The notes under the pieces are model-generated. The model worked only from the letters and a program-made list of their open reading frames with translations. It had not been told where the DNA came from and searched no databases. The translations under genes and the position numbers were made by a program. A stretch of 64,000 nucleotides of DNA from Fibrobacter sp. (lineage in GTDB: Bacteria > Fibrobacterota > Fibrobacteria > Fibrobacterales > Fibrobacteraceae): contig JAKSID010000003.1 in NCBI GenBank assembly GCA_024399035.1, positions 1-64,000 on the forward strand, written 5' to 3'. Shown here piece by piece: positions 44,084 through 53,415 of the stretch. Every line of letters starts with the position of its first letter. The stretch's first letter is position 1.

Positions 44084-45970
44084 TTAGCCTTCTTCCTGCA
44101 TTCTGTTGGAAAGCGGATCGATGGTCAAGTTACCTTGGTAGACCTGGCCGCTGCCCAAGCGCTTGGAGTCAACATTCAGGAACAGGTTCCCGCCCTTAGA
44201 TTCCAACCAGTAGACTGCGTCAGAATCGCGGAGATAAGCGCGGGGGCCAACAAGCCCGTTTTCAGAATCCACCAGTTCACCGCCCAAGAACAGCGGAATA
44301 TCCACGGCTTTGTACAAATCGAGAATAATGGAGGATCTACGTTCGTGAATGTCGGTTAGATCAAAGTAATCTGTAATCTTTAGGTGGTCAATGCCATCGA
44401 TGAATACAACCAGGTTGGGATGATCCTTGGCTTCTTCCTTCAGGGTTGCAATAAACTCCATGTTGTCAAAGTCAGGCTGGTCATCCCAGATTTCAAGTCG
44501 GTTGCTGCGAACGAATCCCATCAGCTCACGAGTGGCTTCCAGAATCTTCTGGTTCACAGCTTCGTCTTCGCTTTGCTTGCGAACGGTTAGCACTGATTCG
44601 CCAATAAGCATTGCAACCAGTCGGTCGAAAATCTGACGACGGGGAGTTTCGAGGGCAATGTAGATCAGCTTCAGGTTGGGATTGCTCTGGATCAAATCTA
44701 AGGCCATGCTGGACATCAACGTAGTCTTCAAGCCGAAGGGCTTGGAGGATACATAGAAGCAACCGGACTGGATGCCGTCAATAGTCTTTGTCAGCTTGGG
44801 GAAGGTACTCAAGGAATAGCCCACGCGAACGTCCGGCGGGCAGCCCATGGCGGTATCGAAGTTTTCCTTGATATCCTGCAAGAGCATAGAACGGCGGTGG
44901 GTATGGACGGTGTCTTCTTCAGTCTGACAAATCAAATTGAGCAACTGGTCGGCACCGTTCTTGCGAACCACCTTGTCTACAGTTTCTTCCTTAGGAAGTA
45001 CGATGGACTTAAACTTCAGATTCAGTTCTTCCGCCATCTTCAAGTATTTTTGAATGCGAAATTCTTGTTCGCGACGGTCCTGTTCACGACGGAGAATGAC
45101 GGTAACGGAATCTGCACCGCAAGCCTTCAGCTTGTACAAGTGGCTCAGGGAAAGTTCCTGGTACATGGTGGAAACCACGCCGGGAATGCCTGCCAGGTCG
45201 GCGGTCAATGCGTCAAAGAAACCTTCTACGATAATAGGCTTGCTGTTCTCTGCCTGAATGTTGAAAGGAATGTCGCTAGGACCGGAAGCGTAGGATACAT
45301 AGGTGTGGTTGCTGTCTGCGTCGTCCAGAACGCGGCCGTACACAGAATGAATCAAACCCTTGGAGTTGCGGGCGGGAATGGTGATTCTCGGCTCGCGGTA
45401 GGCTTCTAGGTTGTCCAAGTAGAAATTGATCTGGTGGCGTTCGATGCCGGAGAGCATGCAGTAGCTTGCAAAGGGTTCCGGGTCGCCGCTATAATAGCCG
45501 ATACCGTACAGTTGAGCCTGCCCAATGCTCCAGCCGCGGGACTGCAAAAATTCTGCAGAAGAAGGACTCTTGCAAGCAGCCCAATGGCAGTAACGCACAA
45601 AGTTTTCAAGGACCTTGGACTTTTCGCCGCCGATTTCCTTGATCCAGGGATGTTCATCCTGGCTCGGATCATGCTCGGGTTCCAATGTGCCTAGAAAATC
45701 CAATGCTTCGGCGCGAGCCTGCGGCTCTTCCATGCCGTTGAAACGGCTACGCATTACGAATTCGATCAAGTCGCCTTCACTTCCGCACTGCAGACAGCGA
45801 TAACGCCAGTAACCCAAGGCGTCGTAGAAGAACAGGGATGTTTCTTCGGGAGAGTGGAAGGGGCAGCAAGCGATAAGGTTACGACCCCAACGGCTCAGAG
45901 GGATTCCCAGCTGGCGCGGATGGGTCTTGGCTCGCATGATAATACCGGCATGTTCTTGATCTATAAGCAT
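44084..45970 (-). CDS. Degenerate primase-helicase fusion (CHC2 + Toprim-like + DnaB-like)
   Basis: 628 residues in the order of phage T7 gp4 or Twinkle. Residues about 30-85 hold an intact CHC2 zinc finger (CPFH ... CLQC). A Toprim-like region keeps the first Glu (IIVEGFFDAL), but the DxD expected in YDGDRAG-type segments reads ILRREQDR, and the DPD site reads ETVD. The C-terminal RecA-like domain has KPFGLKTT where a P-loop would be PxxGKT, and VVFIDGIDHL as Walker B. It faces ruvC and is followed by a GT4 gene. A role in DNA metabolism is inferred; catalytic competence is doubtful. It is not a normal DnaG. Confidence 0.75.
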   Translation of the reverse strand: MLIDQEHAGIIMRAKTHPRQLGIPLSRWGRNLIACCPFHSPEETSLFFYDALGYWRYRCLQCGSEGDLIEFVMRSRFNGMEEPQARAEALDFLGTLEPEHDPSQDEHPWIKEIGGEKSKVLENFVRYCHWAACKSPSSAEFLQSRGWSIGQAQLYGIGYYSGDPEPFASYCMLSGIERHQINFYLDNLEAYREPRITIPARNSKGLIHSVYGRVLDDADSNHTYVSYASGPSDIPFNIQAENSKPIIVEGFFDALTADLAGIPGVVSTMYQELSLSHLYKLKACGADSVTVILRREQDRREQEFRIQKYLKMAEELNLKFKSIVLPKEETVDKVVRKNGADQLLNLICQTEEDTVHTHRRSMLLQDIKENFDTAMGCPPDVRVGYSLSTFPKLTKTIDGIQSGCFYVSSKPFGLKTTLMSSMALDLIQSNPNLKLIYIALETPRRQIFDRLVAMLIGESVLTVRKQSEDEAVNQKILEATRELMGFVRSNRLEIWDDQPDFDNMEFIATLKEEAKDHPNLVVFIDGIDHLKITDYFDLTDIHERRSSIILDLYKAVDIPLFLGGELVDSENGLVGPRAYLRDSDAVYWLESKGGNLFLNVDSKRLGSGQVYQGNLTIDPLSNRMQEEG

Positions 45971-46024
45971 AACGGATTCCTTTTCTTACTTCTAGAAATC
46001 TACATATTTTTTATTTTTCAAGGT

Positions 46025-46627
46025 ATGATTATTCTTGGGATTGACCCTGGTTCTATCACAACGGGGTATGCTTTTTTAGATACGGACGGGAAAAACCCGA
46101 AAGTCTTGGAATATGGCGTTCTTCATGCCGCCGAAACCAAGCCTTTGGAGGATCGTCTGCTGCATATCCTGACGGAACTGGAAAAACTGCTAGACAAGTA
46201 CAAACCTCAGGCTTTGAGCATGGAGGGTGTTTTCTTCTACAAGAATCCTAAGAGTGCCTTGGTACTCGGCCATATCCGTGGTGCAGTCCTTGTGGCTTGC
46301 CGCCGCCGAGGAATGACATACAATGAGTATCCGCCAACGGTTGTCAAACAATCCATTACCGGAAAGGGCAGTGCTTCCAAGGATCAGGTGGCCAATATGG
46401 TTTTTGCCCGTCTTGGGATTGATAGAGGCGACTTGCCCTTGGATGCATCCGATGCTTTGGCTATTGCCTTGACCCACGCGAATCCCGCTCCCTTGGCGGG
46501 AGCCGTGGCTGCTTCCGGTTCAACAGGTTCTTCAAAGAAAAAAACGGGGCTCCTAACCCGAAAGAAAAAGGCAACCACAAAACAGTGGATGGACTTGATT
46601 GAAAAAATGGGAGGAACTATTCAATGA
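46025..46627 (+). CDS. ruvC: Crossover junction endodeoxyribonuclease RuvC
   Basis: 200 residues from the ATG at 46025; about 30 extra C-terminal residues are rich in Lys. The catalytic acids are present: GIDPGS (Asp), SMEGVFF (Glu) and LDASDALAIAL (two Asp). RuvC resolves Holliday junctions. It is first in an operon with two cell-wall peptidase genes (4-nt overlap with the next), an unusual partner set. The ribosome binding site is weak (AAGG very close to the ATG). ruvA and ruvB are not in the window. Confidence 0.93.
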   Translation: MIILGIDPGSITTGYAFLDTDGKNPKVLEYGVLHAAETKPLEDRLLHILTELEKLLDKYKPQALSMEGVFFYKNPKSALVLGHIRGAVLVACRRRGMTYNEYPPTVVKQSITGKGSASKDQVANMVFARLGIDRGDLPLDASDALAIALTHANPAPLAGAVAASGSTGSSKKKTGLLTRKKKATTKQWMDLIEKMGGTIQ

Positions 46628-47292
46628 TAGATTGCTATGGTTTCCGCAATGCAGAATCCCCTGATTTTGAGAATATCGAGGGTTACTTTGTTGACAAAGA
46701 GGTTCTTCCTTTTTATAACAAACTAAAAGAGCGCTTGGCAGGGGAAGGCTACGCCCTTCGTTTGGAATCTGCCTACAGGCCCTTTGAACGTCAGCTTAGC
46801 ATTTGGAACCGTAAGGCCTCCGGAGAATTGAAACTCTTGGATGCTAGCGGCAATCCTATGGAACGCCCGGCTGACGAAGAACAACTGATGTACGCCATTC
46901 TGACCTGGTCCGCTCTCCCGGGAGCAAGCCGCCATCACTTAGGTTCTGACTTGGACGTGGTGGATGGCAACGCCTGCCCCGAAGGTTATGAAGTGCAGCT
47001 GACGCCTGCAGAATGCAATGGCATGTTTGCTCCCTTCCACAAGAAACTGACTGAACTGATGGATGCTGACGAAACTTTCGGCTTTAGCCGTGTGTTTGTT
47101 CCCGGTCGTGGAAAAATCCAACCTGAAATGTGGCATATCGCTCATTTGCCGACTTCCAGAAAGCGTCTGGAAAACTTTTCCTTGGCAGAGCTTCGCTCCA
47201 TTTACGAACGTACGGACATTGCCTGCAAATCCGCCTTGCTAGATAATTTGGAACGCCTTGCAGACGATTACATCTATCCCTATTTCATTTAG
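46624..47292 (+). CDS. M15-family D-Ala-D-Ala peptidase (VanY/VanX-like)
   Basis: 222 residues without a signal peptide. Zinc motifs ASRHHLGSDLDV (HxxxxxxD) and EMWHIAHL (ExxHxxH), with RLESAYRPFERQ upstream, match M15 D,D-carboxypeptidases or dipeptidases. Without a signal it may act in the cytoplasm on recycled muropeptides, and the MpaA-like gene 7 nt downstream supports this. Confidence 0.85.
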   Translation: MIDCYGFRNAESPDFENIEGYFVDKEVLPFYNKLKERLAGEGYALRLESAYRPFERQLSIWNRKASGELKLLDASGNPMERPADEEQLMYAILTWSALPGASRHHLGSDLDVVDGNACPEGYEVQLTPAECNGMFAPFHKKLTELMDADETFGFSRVFVPGRGKIQPEMWHIAHLPTSRKRLENFSLAELRSIYERTDIACKSALLDNLERLADDYIYPYFI

Positions 47293-47299
47293 GTTAACG

Positions 47300-48016
47300 A
47301 TGGAATTTGCAGAAGAAACTCGTGGTCGTTTTCGCTTGCCCCTTGAAGTTTATGGGCGCTCCGTTCTTGGGGCTCCCTTGCATTATGTGCCTTGCTCTGG
47401 TCCTTGCCGCATATTGGTAATGGCCGGGATTCACGGTGAGGAACCGGAAACAACGTTCCTTTTGAGCCGCGCCCTTCGTGCTTTCGAAACGTCCCTGAAG
47501 GATGTGGCTTTTGTGCTGTGTGCCAACCCTGATGGTATGACCTTAGGGACCCGCGGAAATGCCAATGGGGTGGACCTCAACCGCAATTTCCCTACTTCAA
47601 ATTGGAGTCCGGATCCTGTTTCCTCCCGTTCCGTTTTAGAAGCCCCTAGGGATACGCTTTTGTCGGCTGGTTCCGCCGCCGGTAGCGAGCCGGAAACCTG
47701 CGCCCTCCTCAATCTGATTCAGCAACTGCGACCGACCTCCATAGTATCTATGCATGCCCCAATCGCCTGCGTAGACGCCCCTGCAAGGACTGAACTGGTG
47801 AACTCCTTGTGCGAATGCTTCAACTTGCCTTGGCAGGCAGATATAGGCTATCCTACGCCTGGAAGCTTGGGCACCTGGTGCAAGGAACGCTGCGCCGCAG
47901 CAAATGCCCCAGACGGCCCCCTAGAGTGCGTTACCCTGGAACTGCCTAGAATGTCTCCGGAAGCTCTCTTTGACCGCTTTGGCGCGGCCTTTGCAGACCT
48001 CCTTGCTTGCCTATAG
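47300..48016 (+). CDS. MpaA-like murein peptide amidase (M14 metallocarboxypeptidase)
   Basis: 238 residues from the ATG at 47300. M14 motifs: GIHGEEPE (HxxE zinc ligands), GVDLNRNFP (substrate carboxylate), VSMHAP (third zinc ligand) and LECVTLELPR (catalytic Glu), as in MpaA, which cuts D-Glu-mDap in released murein peptides. Cytoplasmic, no signal peptide. Together with the M15 gene it suggests a cell-wall recycling pair. The end is followed by a terminator. Confidence 0.85.
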   Translation: MEFAEETRGRFRLPLEVYGRSVLGAPLHYVPCSGPCRILVMAGIHGEEPETTFLLSRALRAFETSLKDVAFVLCANPDGMTLGTRGNANGVDLNRNFPTSNWSPDPVSSRSVLEAPRDTLLSAGSAAGSEPETCALLNLIQQLRPTSIVSMHAPIACVDAPARTELVNSLCECFNLPWQADIGYPTPGSLGTWCKERCAAANAPDGPLECVTLELPRMSPEALFDRFGAAFADLLACL

Positions 48017-48046
48017 AATGCGGAGTCGAATCGTCGCACATAAAAG

Positions 48047-48074
48047 AAAGGCCCCCGTTTCCGGGAGCCTTTTC
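48047..48074. terminator. Terminator between the MpaA-like gene and pssA
   Basis: AAAGGC-c-CCCG - TTTC - CGGG-a-GCCTTT then TTC; placed between convergent genes. Confidence 0.8.
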
Positions 48075-48090
48075 TAAAATCCAATAAGAC

Positions 48091-48894
48091 TTATTTCTTG
48101 GCTGCTTCAGCTTCTGCTTCGGCAATAATCTGCTTGCGGTTGGCGATGCCCAAACCGAAACCGATGACGATGTAGCAGGCCATGAGCAACAGCAGGAATT
48201 CGGTAACGAAAGGAATCTTTTCGGAAACGAAAGTGAAGCCGCTGATGTAGGTAATGATGATCATGACGATCTGGAAGATGTTGAGAGCCTGGCTCTTGCG
48301 GGGCTGGAGCTTGGGCAAGAACAGAGGGCTGACCATCATAATGCCGGTGACCAACAGTACAAAAATGGGAATGAAAATAACGGTGCTGTTCGGGTCTGCG
48401 AAGATTCCCTTGGACTTGAGGAAAACGACCAGCACTGCGTTGATGCCGCCTGCAAAGGTAGAGGGCAGGCCAGAGAAGTGGTGGTGGTAGGAATCTGCGT
48501 CGCAGGCATTATACTTGGCCAGACGCATTGCTGCACAAAGTACGTAAATAGCGAATGCAACAATCATCAAAACGAAGTTGTTCTGGAACCATTCCGGAGA
48601 CATGGTCTTGTAGGTGAAGAATACGGTAAATGCCGGTGCTACACCGAATGCGATCAAGTCGGCAAGGCTGTCGAACTGAGCTCCGAATTCGGAACTGGCA
48701 TTGACCAATCGAGCTGCAAAGCCATCTAACTTATCGAGAAGAGCACAAAGAACAATAAAGTATGCGCCCATACGAATCGGGTCGGCGGTTGTGAAAGAAC
48801 TGAATGCTCCGGTAACCCAGCAAATCGCAAAAACACCCAGCAAAAAGTTCATGCTAGTAAATGCGTTCGGCAGAATAAAACGAGACTTTCCCAT
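48091..48894 (-). CDS. pssA: CDP-diacylglycerol--serine O-phosphatidyltransferase
   Basis: 267 residues with about eight membrane segments. The CDP-alcohol phosphotransferase motif is clear: LDKLDGFAARLVNASSEFGAQFDSLADLIAFG (DGxxAR...GxxxDxxxD). The C-terminus is helical and charged (EAEAEAAKK). It makes phosphatidylserine for the membrane. Single gene, converging on the MpaA-like gene. Confidence 0.93.
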   Translation of the reverse strand: MGKSRFILPNAFTSMNFLLGVFAICWVTGAFSSFTTADPIRMGAYFIVLCALLDKLDGFAARLVNASSEFGAQFDSLADLIAFGVAPAFTVFFTYKTMSPEWFQNNFVLMIVAFAIYVLCAAMRLAKYNACDADSYHHHFSGLPSTFAGGINAVLVVFLKSKGIFADPNSTVIFIPIFVLLVTGIMMVSPLFLPKLQPRKSQALNIFQIVMIIITYISGFTFVSEKIPFVTEFLLLLMACYIVIGFGLGIANRKQIIAEAEAEAAKK

Positions 48895-48954
48895 TCAAAA
48901 CCTCTACTAAAATATTACAGAGAAAAAGATAGATTTTTTGAAACCCAAAAACCA

Positions 48955-48984
48955 AAAAAAAACGCCCCATAAGGACGTTTTTTC
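48955..48984 (-). terminator. Terminator after the substrate-binding protein gene
   Basis: On the minus strand AAACGtCC - 4 nt - GGgGCGTTT followed by a run of T. The remaining gap to pssA (48895-48954) holds the A/T-rich pssA upstream region. Confidence 0.7.
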
Positions 48985-49009
48985 TCTGAATAATAATCCG
49001 GAAATTCGA

Positions 49010-50776
49010 TTATTTAGCGGGCTTAATTCCCCAGAGAGCCTTAACACCTGCTGCCACGATAAGAATCTGGGGCGGAGCATAGGGGTTTTCTTCGGTGGGG
49101 TAGTTGGTCCAGTGCTTGGTGGAGAACTGATAGTACTGAGTCGGACGGTACATGACCGGCAGTACAGGAATGGTTTCCATGAAAATCTTGTTCAGCTGGC
49201 GATAAGCTTCTGCAAGTTCCTTTTCATCGGTGATGCTAGGAATCTGGAGAATCAGCTTGTCGGCTTCTGCATTCTGGTAGCGGCCCTGGTTAGAGAAGGC
49301 GTCTTCGCCTACAGGCTTGTAGGAGTCGGTGCTCATAATCTGTTCAAAGCGGTTCCAGGGTGTTGCTGCAGAAAGTTCAGCAGTCTGAGTCTTCATGACA
49401 AGGTCGAAGGTGCCAAGGCGGAGATCCTTGTCCCAGACACTGTAGTCCACAAACTTTTCTTCGGTGGAAAGACCGATGTCCTTGAAGGATTCGATGACAA
49501 CCTTGATTGCGTCTTCCCAGTCGGTCCAACCCTGCGGGCATTCGATGGTGAGGGGGCGGATAGCCTTGCCCTTCTTATCAAGGAGCTTACCATTTGCATC
49601 CCAGCTGTAGCCTGCTTCGGTAAGGATCGCCTTTGCCTTTTCGGTGTCATAGCTGTAACCGTAGGCGTCGGCGTCTTCCTTGACAAAGTACTTGGATTCG
49701 GTGCCGAAGGGCAGAATGAAACCGGGCTGAATAGCTGTGGTGTAGTTGGAAACTGCGCGAGACTTGATCTTCTCGAAGTTGATGGCGTGGATCATGGCGC
49801 GGCGGATGGCCACGTCATTGAACGGCTCCTTCTGGTGCTGGATGAAAAGCGTAGTAATGGAACCCGGCTGGTGGTAGGGCTCATTTCGGCTCCAGGCACG
49901 GATGCTGTCTTTGGCCTTGTCCCAGATGCGGGGCAGGAACACAGAAGACATGTCCAGGTTGCCCTTGGTCATTGCACTATTAAAGTGGTTGTTTCCAGTG
50001 TAGAGGGAGTGAATGATATACTTGGGAGCAGGCTTCTGACCGTTGTACTTGGCGTTGCCCCAGTAGTTATCATTGCGTTCCAGAACGATCTGGTCGGGAG
50101 AGAATGTCTTAAGATTGTACGGACCAGAGACGACCGGAAGAGAGTCGTTCTTGAATTCCGTAATCTTTTCCATGCTGTAACCCTTGCCGGACTTGGCTGC
50201 CTGGATCAGTGGCTCGAATACAGCCTTGGGCAAGATAGATGTTTCAGCAATGGCGTTCAAGATGATGAGCGGATTCTTGATCGAACCAAAGTTGAAATAA
50301 ATATTGTTGTTTCCGTCGGATGTTACAGAACTCAGGAACTTCCAGTTTCCATGACGGGAGGTCGGCAGCAGGGAGTCAATCTTAAAGGTGTAGACAACGT
50401 CATCCACGGTGACCGGTGTGCCATCGTTCCACTTAGCCCTGGTGTCTAGATGCACGGTGATGTTGGAATCGGTAATCTTATAGCTATCGCCAAGCATGGG
50501 TTCCAGTTCGCCGGAATGCTGGTTGTAAGCATAAAGTGCTTCGTAGCTTAAGCGGACGTTGCCGTCAACCGGGAAATTGGGATCGTAATCCAACGGATTA
50601 AAGGTTGACGGGGGAGCCCAGTCGAAGCCTCCGATGTACAGAGTCTCGTTGCGAGGATACTCCTGAGATTCGGTTTCGGCAACTTCTTTTTTCTCCTCGT
50701 TGCAGCCAACGAGGACTAGGGTGCCGAGAGCAATCGAGGCAATCGATAATGTGTTAAAGATCTTGTTAAAGCTCAT
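49010..50776 (-). CDS. ABC transporter substrate-binding lipoprotein (OppA/DppA family 5)
   Basis: 588 residues. Lipoprotein signal with lipobox LVLVGC (Cys near residue 25) and an acidic start to the mature part. Family 5 motifs are visible: WAPPSTFNPLDYDP, VHLDTRAKWNDGTPVTVDDVVYTFK, SGPYNLKTFSPDQIVLERND and RRAMIHAINFEKI. It binds oligopeptides or a related ligand in the periplasm. No permease or ATPase genes lie nearby, so it must pair with a distant transporter, or serve as a sensor-type binding protein. Confidence 0.9.
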   Translation of the reverse strand: MSFNKIFNTLSIASIALGTLVLVGCNEEKKEVAETESQEYPRNETLYIGGFDWAPPSTFNPLDYDPNFPVDGNVRLSYEALYAYNQHSGELEPMLGDSYKITDSNITVHLDTRAKWNDGTPVTVDDVVYTFKIDSLLPTSRHGNWKFLSSVTSDGNNNIYFNFGSIKNPLIILNAIAETSILPKAVFEPLIQAAKSGKGYSMEKITEFKNDSLPVVSGPYNLKTFSPDQIVLERNDNYWGNAKYNGQKPAPKYIIHSLYTGNNHFNSAMTKGNLDMSSVFLPRIWDKAKDSIRAWSRNEPYHQPGSITTLFIQHQKEPFNDVAIRRAMIHAINFEKIKSRAVSNYTTAIQPGFILPFGTESKYFVKEDADAYGYSYDTEKAKAILTEAGYSWDANGKLLDKKGKAIRPLTIECPQGWTDWEDAIKVVIESFKDIGLSTEEKFVDYSVWDKDLRLGTFDLVMKTQTAELSAATPWNRFEQIMSTDSYKPVGEDAFSNQGRYQNAEADKLILQIPSITDEKELAEAYRQLNKIFMETIPVLPVMYRPTQYYQFSTKHWTNYPTEENPYAPPQILIVAAGVKALWGIKPAK

Positions 50777-50854
50777 CGTTCTTCCATGAATATATTCAAT
50801 AGAAATTTAGTGAGATTTACTAGAAAAAACCACCAATTTTTGTTTACACTACCT

Positions 50855-50878
50855 GAAAAAAGCACCAAAAAAGGTGCG
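50855..50878 (-). terminator. Terminator of the 60.6-50.9 kb minus-strand gene run
   Basis: On the minus strand GCACC - TTTTTT - GGTGC followed by six T. It lies just after the stop at 50890. Confidence 0.7.
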
Positions 50879-50889
50879 TTTTCATAATA

Positions 50890-53415
50890 TTACAGAGAAA
50901 ATCCGTATAAAAGGCGCTTGGGAGAGGCGCTGAACAGGGTTTTGCCCGTTATGAAGGGGGTGCCTGCACCGCCTGGGGTGTTAAATTTGCGAACGATTTT
51001 TCCATCGGAAAGTGAAATTGCGATCACTTCGTTCTTCTGGTCAATCCATGCTTCTCCGTCCTTTACGTACGGTTTTGTAAAGATGGAATTCTTTCCTTGG
51101 AACTTCCAAAGCGGTGCGCCCGATGTGGAGTAAAGCAAAATGGATTGGTCCGCTAGACCGATAATGAATTTCTGTTCGTTCTTGTCGTTGATTAAGGACA
51201 TGGATGTCACAGAGGATTCAAGAAGAATTTGTGTGGAGTTCTTGTCGTTGTGCTTCAGGTTGTACAAGTGAAGCTTGTTTGAACTTGTGGCGACTGCAAG
51301 GATAGAATCGGAGGACACGATGTGTGTGACGGAACCGAGAACTTTTCGAGAGGAGCCTTCCTTGACTTGTCCGGATTCGTCATCTAAATCTACAAGTTCG
51401 CCATCAAGATTGCTCAGGTGAATTTGGTTCCCGCTTTTTGCCGTCAGGAAAGGAACAGAGAAAATCTTTCTGGACCAAGCCAACTTATTATCGTTGCTGG
51501 AAACCTTCAGGAGGAATCCGTTCCAAGTGGAAACGTAGATTGCATTGTCCGTGGTCTGCACTTCGAAAGCCTTGCCCGGTAATTGAATTGTTGCCGGAGC
51601 AGTTTCGCGGGACAAATCGAAGATAGACAGCGCGTATCCAGAAGCAATTGCTAACGTGTTTTCGTTATTTGCGATGGAGGGACTTTCATCTAGTTTGCCA
51701 ACGTTGCGAGACCAGCGGAGTTCGCCATTGTCAATACTGATGCACAGCAATCTGTTTGCGGCGGGGTCAATGGTAAAGAGATTTTTCTTGTTACTAAAGA
51801 ATTGCGGGTAAATCGTTTTCGGAGATATAGGGAGCAAACTTACGAACTTTGCGCCAATGGCTTTGCCGTAACGATTGAGAATGTACTGGGTTGTTTGAGG
51901 ATTACTTGCAGACAAACGAACTGCTTCCGCCCATGCTTTTTGCTTTTCGCGATCGGTTTTATTTTTCTTTTCAAGATAAAGAGCCTTGAAGAACCAACCT
52001 TCGGCATTGCCCGGTTCTGCAGTCAGCAAGGAATCTAGCTGGACTGGCAAATCTTCCCATTGTTCGTCTTCAATTAACTGGGCAGCCTGCTTTACAAGTG
52101 CGTTTGACAAGAGCTCTTTCTTTCCGTAATAATCCGGGGCAATGGCACGTAGCTTGTTGTCACCGAAATAGAGATAGATGTTGCCGTTGGTGTGAATGGG
52201 CGGGATCGTAATAGGTTTGGTAAAATTGAAATTCCAAATCGGGCGCAGCAATGTGTCTACGGTAGTGATGGAACCTTCGTTAGTGAATAGACCCAAGGTG
52301 CCTTGCGCTAAAGGATAAATGGAGGCTGCGTCGCTACGGATGGCAGCCTTTGTAAAACCGGTATATTTGTCGATCAGTTGCACCTTGCCGGATGCTTCGA
52401 GAATTGCAATGCTGCTACCGAAAGAAAGAATGTTTTCCACATTGCTAACAGGAATTTTCCAAACGGGGGCGCTGCTGTGCTTAGGCAAGTAGCTGTACAA
52501 AAAGTTGACGGAAGTTAGAAAAATCTGATGCTTGTCAATTAGAATTTTTTGAATGATATCGAATTGCGCAATGGCCTTGCTTTCGGTCCCGTCTTCAGAA
52601 GACAGAAAGTGCAGCGCGTTGTCGGAACAGTTTAGAACGTATTCATTTGTTTGCTTGAAAAATCCAGAAATTTGACAGTGATTGTACTTTTCAGGAATCT
52701 GAATGGATTCGTTTTTCTTGTTGAAAATGTGAAGGCTGTTCTCTGTAATTGCTATGGCCTCTTCGCCGTTTTCACGGAACTCTACAATAGACGAAATTGC
52801 ATAGCTGCGTAGAATTTTTCCTGAATAAAGAGACTGGAACATTAGGGAGTCTCTGGCCTCGGATTGATACCAGACCCCCTTATTGTTAACGTTAAGAACG
52901 TTTATGTTGTTCGGCAAATCAATGGGCAGGTTGACCAGTTTGTCGTCTTCAATCTTTTGAATGCTTCCGTCTCGAAACTTAAGGAAGGCCGGGTTGGATC
53001 CGTAGGTGTTGATCAAAACCTTCTTTAAGGGGATGAAGGGCTTTTGCAAGTTTTCCGGCTGGAAACTAGTAGCGGCTTCGCGTTCGGAAAGCCAATAGGC
53101 TTTTGCAACCTCAGTTGTCCTTGAAAGACTTTGCTTGTAGTAGAAGTTAGAGGATGTCTTGTTCCCGGCTAGTTCCTGAATTTTGCCTAGGTAGAAATAA
53201 GCTTGCTCCTTGTCTTCTGTATCGCCATCCTGGGCGACCTTTTCCAAGATTCGGACTGCCTCTGCGTTTTCTCCTTTCATTTCGAACAGGTAGACGGCTT
53301 CTTGAATGGAGGCTTCCATTGAATTGGCGAAGACATCTGCCGTGGAGAATGCGCAGAATAGGACCATTGAGAAAATGGCCTTGGTAATCCAGAAATGTCT
53401 CTTGGAATTACACAT
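50890..53415 (-). CDS. Exported TPR / PQQ-like beta-propeller protein
   Basis: 841 residues from the ATG at 53415 (MCNSKRHFWITKAIFSM, signal-like); the frame is open further upstream. Residues about 30-110 contain TPR-like helices (EAVRILEKVAQDGDTEDKEQAYFYLGKIQELAG). Two propeller-like halves of WD/PQQ-type blades flank a second TPR-like stretch (about 490-530: EDEQWEDLPVQLDSLLTAEPGNAEGWFFKALYLEKK). Its start overlaps the response-regulator gene by 8 nt, so it is cotranscribed with the sensor kinase. It may be an extracytoplasmic partner of the kinase, whose sensor also has TPR-like helices. Confidence 0.8.
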   Translation of the reverse strand: MCNSKRHFWITKAIFSMVLFCAFSTADVFANSMEASIQEAVYLFEMKGENAEAVRILEKVAQDGDTEDKEQAYFYLGKIQELAGNKTSSNFYYKQSLSRTTEVAKAYWLSEREAATSFQPENLQKPFIPLKKVLINTYGSNPAFLKFRDGSIQKIEDDKLVNLPIDLPNNINVLNVNNKGVWYQSEARDSLMFQSLYSGKILRSYAISSIVEFRENGEEAIAITENSLHIFNKKNESIQIPEKYNHCQISGFFKQTNEYVLNCSDNALHFLSSEDGTESKAIAQFDIIQKILIDKHQIFLTSVNFLYSYLPKHSSAPVWKIPVSNVENILSFGSSIAILEASGKVQLIDKYTGFTKAAIRSDAASIYPLAQGTLGLFTNEGSITTVDTLLRPIWNFNFTKPITIPPIHTNGNIYLYFGDNKLRAIAPDYYGKKELLSNALVKQAAQLIEDEQWEDLPVQLDSLLTAEPGNAEGWFFKALYLEKKNKTDREKQKAWAEAVRLSASNPQTTQYILNRYGKAIGAKFVSLLPISPKTIYPQFFSNKKNLFTIDPAANRLLCISIDNGELRWSRNVGKLDESPSIANNENTLAIASGYALSIFDLSRETAPATIQLPGKAFEVQTTDNAIYVSTWNGFLLKVSSNDNKLAWSRKIFSVPFLTAKSGNQIHLSNLDGELVDLDDESGQVKEGSSRKVLGSVTHIVSSDSILAVATSSNKLHLYNLKHNDKNSTQILLESSVTSMSLINDKNEQKFIIGLADQSILLYSTSGAPLWKFQGKNSIFTKPYVKDGEAWIDQKNEVIAISLSDGKIVRKFNTPGGAGTPFITGKTLFSASPKRLLYGFSL

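Noticed and set aside
48938-50449. Plus-strand ORF opposite the substrate-binding protein
   Set aside because: Antisense shadow; the minus-strand gene has a lipobox and clear family 5 motifs.
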